Positions 6,511-11,493 of a stretch of DNA of 11,493 nucleotides are shown here, one piece after another. The notes under the pieces are model-generated. The model worked only from the letters and a program-made list of their open reading frames with translations. It did not search any database and was not told the DNA's origin. How positions within the stretch are numbered: the stretch's first letter is position 1; each line of letters begins with the position of its first letter. Made by a program: the position numbers and the translations under genes. The stretch covers positions 1-11,493 of the forward strand of contig CAYPEK010000126.1 of the NCBI GenBank assembly GCA_964409645.1. Reading direction: 5' to 3'. This DNA is from CAYPEK01 sp964409645 (GTDB lineage Bacteria; UBP15; UBA6099).

Positions 6511-7560
6511 TCATGAGCTCTTTTCGCTGTTCTTCTTCTGCTCGACTTCGCTGACGAATCCCTCTTTGTCACGTATGAAATAATCATAAAGCTCGTTCGA
6601 GAAGCCGAAGACCGCCCACGGTGAGTGCTGCTGCGTAAATTCAAGAATGGCGTCCACTTGTTTCTTCCTGCATTCGAGTATCACAGCACCGTTTTTGCAG
6701 ATGAAAACCACCTCGTATGTTTTTCCGACAGGTATTAAGTTCCAGCTATTTTTGGTGATCTTCTTGTAAGCCCATACCAGATCTGAAAAGCGAACCATGT
6801 CGAATGAGAAAAGGGAGGCTCTGATTATGAAGTGGTCCGTTATGCGCCAGCCTTTTTTTCCTTTGTGCCGGGGCGAGCGCAGTTCTCTCTGGGCGTCGGC
6901 TGCGATACTGTCGGGGTTGTCCCAGCTCTGCATGCGATTGATGACGGGGTTAGATGCCGGATCCTTCAGAAACCTGAGAATGGGGCGGGTCTGCCATACG
7001 AGGATCGCCGCAAGGAGCAGCAAATAGAAGATCGCGCAGTAACCGGACTCACGAAATGAACTGTCGTTCACGTAAAACGGGTAAAAACTGCCTCGGATCG
7101 AATTCATTTCGTCGGTATTGAAAAGGAGTCCGTCCAGTTCCGCGCTGATCGGCGTCAGCTCACCTTTGCAGGTTGTGCTTGGGCCGGATTTGCTTTTGCA
7201 TACCAGATATTTGTCGCCGATCAGGAGCAAGTAGAAGTCCGAAACCGACGTACTCGTTTCGATCCCGTTTACGGTGTTTGTTGTGGTTTCCTGAATGTTC
7301 GTGGCGAACGATTTTGAGCCGTTGACGGTGACGAAATAACGCGGTGCTTTATTAACGTCTCCGATGGTGTCGAGGTCGGCCGCGCCAATTTTGTACGGCC
7401 CCTGTATGAAATTACGGATGTATCTTTGCTGACTGGCCGCTATGAGAATTGATATTGTTAGGATGATCGCCCAAGCGAATATTCGTCGCGTGTATCTGGT
7501 TTTGACCATGTTGAATATCCATGAGTTCTTGCGGATCGGGGAACTATTGTATGGAGTCAT
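6511..7560 (-). CDS. Two-span membrane protein of unknown function
   Basis: 349 residues, no family recognised with confidence. A membrane segment is predicted at about 27-43 (IFAWAIILTISILIAAS) and another at about 174-190 (YCAIFYLLLLAAILVWQ). The 130-residue stretch between them is Thr/Ser-rich and contains C121 and C131, compatible with an extracytoplasmic domain. The region after residue 192 is charged and probably cytoplasmic. Its part about 239-335 (strand-rich, with 'FSDLVWAYKKITK', 'GKTYEVVFICKNG', 'SPWAVFGFSNELYDYF') resembles PH-like domains seen in small bacterial membrane proteins of unknown function. The start is supported by AAAGGA about 10 bases upstream. It is the last of three same-strand envelope-protein genes and has its own candidate promoter at 7619-7648. 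No function is claimed. Confidence 0.85.
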   Translation of the reverse strand: MTPYNSSPIRKNSWIFNMVKTRYTRRIFAWAIILTISILIAASQQRYIRNFIQGPYKIGAADLDTIGDVNKAPRYFVTVNGSKSFATNIQETTTNTVNGIETSTSVSDFYLLLIGDKYLVCKSKSGPSTTCKGELTPISAELDGLLFNTDEMNSIRGSFYPFYVNDSSFRESGYCAIFYLLLLAAILVWQTRPILRFLKDPASNPVINRMQSWDNPDSIAADAQRELRSPRHKGKKGWRITDHFIIRASLFSFDMVRFSDLVWAYKKITKNSWNLIPVGKTYEVVFICKNGAVILECRKKQVDAILEFTQQHSPWAVFGFSNELYDYFIRDKEGFVSEVEQKKNSEKSS

Positions 7561-7610
7561 AAATAGCTGTCCTTTTGTCTATTTTTTTTGCATTTCCGTG
7601 GTGCGATGTT

Positions 7611-7638
7611 CTGTTTTTATGATAGCACGAAAAAACAG
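7611..7638. repeat. Inverted repeat overlapping a candidate promoter
   Basis: CTGTTTTT (7611-7618) and AAAAACAG (7631-7638) are an exact 8-base inverted repeat around a 12-base centre. The centre contains the candidate -10 of the - strand promoter for the two-span membrane protein, a position compatible with a repressor operator. The A/T runs make chance occurrence more likely. Confidence 0.35.
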
Positions 7639-7648
7639 GAAACGACAA
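7619..7648 (-). promoter_or_regulatory. Candidate sigma-70-type promoter for the two-span membrane protein
   Basis: On the - strand, TTGTCG (7643-7648) is followed after 18 bases by TATCAT (7619-7624). Matches to the consensus are 4 of 6 and 5 of 6. Transcription would start near 7612, leaving a leader of about 50 bases before the start codon at 7560. Confidence 0.4.
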
Positions 7649-7689
7649 CTTTTATATGTGTTAACGAACGTGTCCTGATGAATAATGTT

Positions 7690-8280
7690 TTATGGGTTGT
7701 TTGATGGGTTCGTTTCAGTTGCCGTTTCTTCACCGGCCTTTAAATGCTTAAACGATTCAAAGAATCGTTTCGCCTCCGGACAATTTAGTTTTGACACATC
7801 TTTGGAGGCGCCAAAAATCACCTGATACTGGTAGCCGTCGATGTACGCAAATGCTGCGTCGTAGTTTATTTCTACTCCGCCCGGGATCGTTTTGTATCTC
7901 ATGTAGAGTGCCGGTTGCCCGTCTAGTTTTGTGTCACCTTTTGTCAATGCTTCACCTTGCTTTGCCAGTGCGTCACGACTTGTCGCAAGCGCATCGGCTG
8001 CCATAGCCGCGTTCAATTTCTCCGGGGTCGCGTATATCATAAATATCATATCTTCAGATGCGGATCGATAGACCGTTGTCTTTGTGCCGTTGGATGAAAC
8101 ATTCTGCTCCCGTGTTTCGAAATTGATGTAGTTAGCGGGCACATCTACGCTGAATCTATCGGTGACGCTTGTGAAAGTCTTATATTCGTTTGTCGGTTGT
8201 TTTTTCTCTGAACAACCTGCCGATATGGCTACAACCGCAATGAGCGCCAGCAAGCACAATACGTCATTTCTCTTGTCCAT
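7690..8280 (-). CDS. Lipoprotein with PsbP/DUF1795-like domain
   Basis: A 196-residue exported protein. The N-terminus is a lipoprotein signal: hydrophobic LCLLALIAVVAIS followed by AGC with C23 as the lipidated residue (the residue at -3 is Ser rather than Leu). After a short linker, 'FTSVTDRFSVDVPANYI' and later 'GQPALYMRYKT', 'AAFAYIDGYQYQVIFGAS' and 'EAKRFFESFKHL' give the pattern of PsbP/DUF1795/DcrB-like small beta-rich domains, often found as envelope lipoproteins of unknown role. The tail is low-complexity (Glu/Thr/Asn/Pro). AGGAG lies 8 bases upstream of the start, which fixes it. It sits between two other envelope-protein genes on the same strand, with gaps of 129 and 305 bases, so joint transcription is possible but not evident. 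The family assignment is by pattern only. Confidence 0.85.
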   Translation of the reverse strand: MDKRNDVLCLLALIAVVAISAGCSEKKQPTNEYKTFTSVTDRFSVDVPANYINFETREQNVSSNGTKTTVYRSASEDMIFMIYATPEKLNAAMAADALATSRDALAKQGEALTKGDTKLDGQPALYMRYKTIPGGVEINYDAAFAYIDGYQYQVIFGASKDVSKLNCPEAKRFFESFKHLKAGEETATETNPSNNP

Positions 8281-8585
8281 TGTTTATTCTCCTGCAATAT
8301 ATCATTGCGCTAATACTTCCAGTGGTGATTCAGGTGCTTGTTCAGCGGAGCGTTTTTGCATTTTTTTCTTTTTTGATCTTAACATGTGGGTGACTGAGCT
8401 TTATGCCCGTATGGCAAGCAGTGAACCTCGCTCTCACCCGCTGCAAATGAGTAACAACTTATCCTATCATATCTCTTTCTTTTCGACAACCGACGTTCAT
8501 TTGTTGTCTTTGCAGGAAATGTCGCCGGATTAATCAGGAGAGCTTCAATGTTCTCCATTCAGGTGCCCGACAGACAAAAATTTGC
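8281..8585. other. 305-base intergenic region with A/T tracts
   Basis: This lies between the HEXXH protein gene and the lipoprotein gene, both on the - strand. Next to the lipoprotein's ribosome-binding site is a small inverted repeat GCAAT-ATATC-ATTGC (8294-8308). At about 8352-8375 there are three T-runs (A-runs on the - strand), which could be a curved or UP-like stretch for the lipoprotein promoter; no convincing -35/-10 pair was found. GGAGA/TCTCC (8537-8541/8552-8556) is a weak stem 3' of the HEXXH gene. A 59-codon - strand frame (8379-8558) lacks a ribosome-binding site and is not called. Confidence 0.5.
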
Positions 8586-9584
8586 TTACTTAAGGATTTC
8601 TTCCATGAATTCGACGCGGTTTGATACGTTCTTCCGGTCGAGCGGATATTCCATCGTGAAAATTATTTCGTCGTTCTTTTTGATCGCGAGCGTCCACGGC
8701 CGTTTCAGCACTTTAGCGCTCATGTACATGGCAGCGTACTCCGCGATGTCCTCTTGCCAGTTCATAGAGCCGTAGAGGGAAGCGAATGGGCTTGCAACGA
8801 GTTTTTTGTATATGTCAGGTGCGTCGGATATCTTTATTTTCGGTCCGTTGCCAAGATCGTAGAATGCGATTTTGTCCCGGCCGGTAAAATCGTATTTCGC
8901 CGCAGGTTTGTTATATTCGGTCCAATACGGGTCGGTTTGCTGTTTGCCTGCCTCGTTTTCGCGTGCATCGAAGAATGAACTCGCTCCCGGTTTTATGTTT
9001 TGGGTGTATTCGTAACCGTGCATTATTTCGTGGTAAAAAATGTAATAGAAGCCCGATGCGCCGTCGCCGATGTCGATATCGAGTTCGTACGAGGGATCCG
9101 GAATGAAACAGCTTCTCTCTTTTTTTGTGATCCATTCCGACGCGCTGAGTTTAAGCACGTCGGAACTTATTAATATGAAAAAATATCGTTTGTTGTCTTT
9201 GCCGTTCACGAAGTGCGTAAGTCCGCTGTTTTTGAAATTACTTATGAAATATATTCCGAGCAGCCCGGAAGCGATTTTGTCCGCAAAACCTTTCGGCATG
9301 GCGTTGATGTATTTCTCTATTTCCGCGAACTCCGCCGGGGTTGGAGTGTATGGTGAAAACTTGGATTTGCCTTTTTTAAGATAGCCGGCGTTGTGTTTTG
9401 AGATATAGTCGATTACAAAGTCCGGCGCGCGGGTTACTCTATCGGCGATGGGCTTGTTCGGGTCAAAATGGTAGTTTTCAAGCACTTTCGCGGGCGGGGT
9501 CTTCCACGGCCCGTTGTCTCCGAGACAGGTGCAGCAGAGAACTAAAAATACGAATATAACGATCGAAGCCGGTTGTTTTTTCAT
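8586..9584 (-). CDS. Secreted protein with HEXXH zinc-peptidase motif
   Basis: 332 residues with an N-terminal signal sequence (MKKQPASIVIFVFLVLCCTCLG), so the protein is exported; Cys at 17, 18 and 20 leave open a lipoprotein, but no clean lipobox is seen. HEIMH at 185-189 is the zinc-binding and catalytic motif of metallopeptidases. About 90 residues later, NWQEDIAEYAAMY offers E278 (or E282) as third ligand, matching the 'ED.AE..A.y' helix found in several gluzincin-like families. Long aromatic/Gly segments precede the motif (GDGASGFYYIFYHEIMHGYEY). I do not recognise a named family; similarity to lethal-factor or MtfA-like peptidases is only in the motif geometry. The start codon has no proper Shine-Dalgarno and lies only about 5 bases from the predicted transcript start. 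Neighbours are envelope proteins; the substrate is unknown. Confidence 0.8.
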   Translation of the reverse strand: MKKQPASIVIFVFLVLCCTCLGDNGPWKTPPAKVLENYHFDPNKPIADRVTRAPDFVIDYISKHNAGYLKKGKSKFSPYTPTPAEFAEIEKYINAMPKGFADKIASGLLGIYFISNFKNSGLTHFVNGKDNKRYFFILISSDVLKLSASEWITKKERSCFIPDPSYELDIDIGDGASGFYYIFYHEIMHGYEYTQNIKPGASSFFDARENEAGKQQTDPYWTEYNKPAAKYDFTGRDKIAFYDLGNGPKIKISDAPDIYKKLVASPFASLYGSMNWQEDIAEYAAMYMSAKVLKRPWTLAIKKNDEIIFTMEYPLDRKNVSNRVEFMEEILK

Positions 9585-9595
9585 ACCTGTTTCGC

Positions 9596-9623
9596 ATCAT
9601 AACACATCGCTTCACTCTGTCAA
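9596..9623 (-). promoter_or_regulatory. Strong sigma-70-type promoter for the HEXXH protein gene
   Basis: On the - strand, a perfect TTGACA (9618-9623) is followed after 16 bases by TATGAT (9596-9601; 5 of 6). The expected transcript start (about 9589-9590) is only around 5 bases before the ATG at 9584, so the mRNA would be almost leaderless. This agrees with the missing ribosome-binding site. Confidence 0.6.
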
Positions 9624-9626
9624 CAA

Positions 9627-9640
9627 CCGCGAAGCCGCGG
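9627..9640. repeat. GC-rich inverted repeat between divergent promoters
   Basis: CCGCG (9627-9631) and CGCGG (9636-9640) around AAGC form a 5-base inverted repeat just upstream of the TTGACA of the - strand promoter, within the 146-base divergent region. It could be a small operator; five base pairs are too few to be sure. Confidence 0.25.
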
Positions 9641-9669
9641 ATTACGCGCGAGTGAGCCACGACTAATTA

Positions 9670-9699
9670 TTGATGGACTTAACAGACAGGAGTTATTAT
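9670..9699 (+). promoter_or_regulatory. Candidate promoter for the PHP hydrolase operon
   Basis: TTGATG (9670-9675) and TATTAT (9694-9699) are 18 bases apart, matching the consensus at 4 and 5 of 6 positions. Transcription would start near 9706, with the AAGGA ribosome-binding site (9718-9722) following in a normal short leader. Confidence 0.42.
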
Positions 9700-9730
9700 C
9701 ATAACTGAAAAATGTGTAAGGAATAATAAG

Positions 9731-10777
9731 ATGAGAAGACTATTCTGGATTGCAACAGCGGCGGTATTGTTTTTCAGTCTCCCGGCTTTGGCGAAAGATT
9801 ACAAATTGTATATCGGCGATTTGCACACGCACACGAGTTACTCTGATGGGAAGGGATTTCCGGCGGAGGCTTACGACAGGGCGCGCAATGTGGGGCATTT
9901 CGATTTTCTGGCTGTGACGGATCATGTGGAGCAGCTTGGCTATCGCGAGGACCTGCCGAAAGACGCTCCGAAAGAGAATGAATATGACGCGACTAAGAAG
10001 CTGGCAAAGGAAAAAAACGAGGACGGCAAGTTTGTCGCGCTCGCCGGTTTCGAGTGGGCGACCGATCCCACGCAGGGGCATGTGAATATTCTTTATGCTG
10101 ACGAGATAACGAATTTTTCGAACGGGTATCCGCTGAAGAGGATGTATATATGGCTGTCGAAGCATCCCGACGCGCTCATGGGATTCAACCACCCTAACGA
10201 AGAATCGGACAAGAAGCTTGTTTTCAACCACATGCAGTACGTTCCGCAGATTGCGTCGCAAACGATATATGTGGCGACAAATGTTCAGTTGGACTTTCCG
10301 TTCTATTTCATGGCGCTTGATAACGGATGGTGGGTAGCCCCGTCGGCTCAGGAGGACAATCACAGCGCAACATGGGGTACACATCCGTCGGGCGCTTGTA
10401 CGGGAGTTTATGCGGAAGAACTTACTTATGCAGCTATCAGAGAATCGCTCCGAAGCCGCCGTTTCTATGCGATGAACGATCGCGACATTGCCCTCCGGTT
10501 CGACGGCAACGGGCAACCGATGGGGTCGCGGCTCGCGGCGGACAAAGTGGATTTCAATATCGACATCAACTATAAAAGCGAAAAAAAGATTAATACCGTG
10601 AAGCTGATAAGCAACAAGGGCAGCATCGTCAAGGAATGGGCTCCGGCCGCATCGACGTTTAAAGGGAGTTACTCGGTATCTGCCCCGGCGGACGGAACAA
10701 GCTGGTATGTCGTATTGGCGGAAGCGCCGAACGACAAATTTGCAATCTCGGCCCCCATAATTATTAAGAAGCAATAA
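9731..10777 (+). CDS. Secreted PHP-domain metallohydrolase (CehA/McbA-like)
   Basis: 348 residues. A signal peptide covers 1-21 (cleavage after PALA), so the enzyme acts outside the cytoplasm. The mature part starts with a PHP fold: LHTHTSYSDG (H32, H34), AVTDH (D64, H65), GFEW (E108), GHVNI (H117), FNHP (H154) and QEDNHSA (H211). These are the expected metal ligands of the polymerase/histidinol-phosphatase superfamily, so a di- or trinuclear metal-dependent phosphoesterase or related hydrolase is likely. Residues about 255-348 form a beta-rich C-terminal domain ('RFDGNGQPMGSRL', 'VKLISNKGSIV'), as in secreted CehA/McbA-type proteins. The substrate is not known; secreted members may act on phosphodiesters or carbamate/amide-like compounds. 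AAGGA 8 bases upstream fixes the start. The next gene follows after 15 bases and is probably in the same operon. A signal peptide is unusual among the better-known PHP enzymes, which are cytoplasmic. Confidence 0.92.
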   Translation: MRRLFWIATAAVLFFSLPALAKDYKLYIGDLHTHTSYSDGKGFPAEAYDRARNVGHFDFLAVTDHVEQLGYREDLPKDAPKENEYDATKKLAKEKNEDGKFVALAGFEWATDPTQGHVNILYADEITNFSNGYPLKRMYIWLSKHPDALMGFNHPNEESDKKLVFNHMQYVPQIASQTIYVATNVQLDFPFYFMALDNGWWVAPSAQEDNHSATWGTHPSGACTGVYAEELTYAAIRESLRSRRFYAMNDRDIALRFDGNGQPMGSRLAADKVDFNIDINYKSEKKINTVKLISNKGSIVKEWAPAASTFKGSYSVSAPADGTSWYVVLAEAPNDKFAISAPIIIKKQ

Positions 10778-10792
10778 GGCGGAGTTGTTGAA

Positions 10793-11299
10793 GTGACGAC
10801 AGCGCAGGTTTTGACGATTGTATTTTCATTCGCGCTTGTTGCGGGTGCGGTCGGGATCGCCGCTGGAATTCACACGCTGCGGAGGTCGGCGGCAGCCGTG
10901 AAATGGCCGAAAACAATCGGAAAAATCGTTTCCGCGAAGGTTGAGAAGGACTGGGACATGTCGTCGAGCGATACGGCAGGCGGCGGTATTGTTACATATA
11001 CATACTGGCCGCGCGTCAGCTATGAGTTTTTCGTAAACGGAGTTAAATACACAGGCAAGCGCATATCGATTACAGAGTACGGGAAGGGCAGCGAAGCGAA
11101 GGCTGAGGAAGTGTTACAGAATTACCCGCTCGGAAAAGAAGTCGAAGTAAGCTGCAACCCCGCGAAACCCGGCGACTCGGTTCTCGACGCGGGATATTCG
11201 CGCGGCGGCTATGTGTTCATATTCATCGGCGCGTTTTTCATCCTGCTCGGCGCCGTCGGTTTCGGCGCGATATTATTATTTAATCAATGTAATTTATGA
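10793..11299 (+). CDS. DUF3592-like membrane protein
   Basis: 168 residues with a GTG start (GGAG 8 bases upstream). Membrane segments lie at about 7-28 (TIVFSFALVAGAVGIAAGIHTL) and about 139-162 (GGYVFIFIGAFFILLGAVGFGAIL). Between them is a soluble domain with the DUF3592 hallmarks: 'WPKTIGKIVSAKVEKDW', 'PRVSYEFFVNGVKYTGKRISI', 'NYPLGKEVEVSCNPAKPGDSVL'. In this family the loop is a beta-rich extracytoplasmic domain between two helices; its function is unknown. It starts 15 bases after the PHP hydrolase stop, so the two are probably co-transcribed. No catalytic residues are apparent, and a structural or assembly role for the pair is only inferred. Confidence 0.88.
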   Translation: MTTAQVLTIVFSFALVAGAVGIAAGIHTLRRSAAAVKWPKTIGKIVSAKVEKDWDMSSSDTAGGGIVTYTYWPRVSYEFFVNGVKYTGKRISITEYGKGSEAKAEEVLQNYPLGKEVEVSCNPAKPGDSVLDAGYSRGGYVFIFIGAFFILLGAVGFGAILLFNQCNL

Positions 11300-11366
11300 C
11301 AATGTTAAACTCAATTCATGGCCTGATCCGATGATATATTGTTGATCAGTTTGCGGAGCTGAATGG

Positions 11367-11441
11367 ATGGAAAATTTGAAACCCGAATCCGAATCTTATT
11401 CAGAAGAGAGACGCTTATTTTTATTGAGGATTTATAAATAG
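11367..11441 (+). CDS. 24-codon ORF, perhaps a truncated gene start
   Basis: The frame MENLKPESESYSEERRLFLL plus IYK starts with ATG at 11367, preceded by GGAG (11355-11358) at 8 bases, a good ribosome-binding site. It stops at TAG (11439-11441). The stop falls exactly where the following sequence GAGACCTCTGAAAAAG begins, which may be a mobile-element edge, so this could be the beginning of a disrupted gene. It may also be a true short peptide or chance. Confidence 0.3.
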   Translation: MENLKPESESYSEERRLFLLRIYK

Positions 11442-11456
11442 AGACCTCTGAAAAAG

Positions 11457-11471
11457 TGGCACTTGACAGGC
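11457..11471 (+). promoter_or_regulatory. Weak sigma-54-like (-24/-12) site before the window end
   Basis: TGGCAC (11457-11462) matches the -24 element exactly, and GC stands at 11470-11471 with the correct spacing (GG-N10-GC). The rest of the -12 (AGGC versus TTGC) is poor. AGGAAAGGA (11485-11493) just beyond looks like a ribosome-binding site of a gene starting past the window. Confidence 0.25.
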
Positions 11472-11493
11472 CAAATATAATATAGGAAAGGAA

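Noticed and set aside
8379..8558. 59-codon - strand frame in the 305-base gap
   Set aside because: No ribosome-binding site ahead of its ATG, Cys/Ser/His-rich mixed composition and no motif; likely chance.
9740..10774. 344-codon open frame on the - strand, opposite the PHP hydrolase
   Set aside because: It mirrors the hydrolase gene almost end to end and its translation is Arg/Ile/His-rich with no motif; the + strand frame has a signal peptide, ribosome-binding site and full metal-ligand set.
11463..11481. TTGACA and TATAAT near the window end
   Set aside because: Both hexamers are perfect but only 7 bases apart, far too close for a sigma-70 promoter.

Overview
The window looks like chromosomal DNA of a Gram-negative-type bacterium of uncertain phylum. 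Evidence: an NtrC-type sigma-54 activator, a Tat-exported binding protein, a lipoprotein, classical signal peptides and Shine-Dalgarno sites, many ATA/AGA/AGG codons in the left part, and several envelope proteins of poorly characterised families typical of environmental or uncultured lineages. No 16S, tRNA, ribosomal protein or other taxonomic marker is present, so the lineage cannot be fixed. No CRISPR array, phage gene or integrase was seen.

Left block (1-3947, + strand) is one tightly packed unit. It holds the C-terminal part of a family-5 (peptide/nickel type) solute-binding protein, then a membrane sensor histidine kinase with an extracytoplasmic Cache-like domain starting in a 4-base ATGA overlap. 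Next come an NtrC-family response regulator (REC-AAA+-Fis HTH, with GAFTDA instead of GAFTGA) and, overlapping it by 8 bases, a 112-residue protein that looks like a receiver domain stripped of every phosphorylation residue. The simplest reading is a ligand-sensing module: a binding protein captures a solute outside, the kinase reads it, the activator drives sigma-54 promoters, and the pseudo-receiver modulates the relay.

Middle block (3948-6433, + strand) is visibly richer in G+C. It carries a Tat-exported family-1 (sugar-type) solute-binding protein with no permease or ATPase beside it, possibly preceded by a 41-codon small ORF, and a single-domain alpha/beta hydrolase with an intact Ser-Asp-His triad and a very aromatic lid. 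A stem-loop at 6442-6486 separates this block from the convergent genes that follow.

Right block: three genes on the - strand (6511-9584) encode envelope proteins: a two-span membrane protein of unknown family, a lipoprotein with a PsbP/DUF1795-like look, and a secreted protein with an HEXXH zinc-peptidase motif whose promoter leaves almost no 5' leader. Divergent from them, on the + strand, a secreted PHP-type metallohydrolase (9731-10777) and a DUF3592-like membrane protein (10793-11299) probably form a two-gene operon. The last 190 bases hold a 24-codon ORF with a good ribosome-binding site that stops abruptly, then a sequence that could be the edge of an insertion element or the promoter of a gene beginning just past the window.
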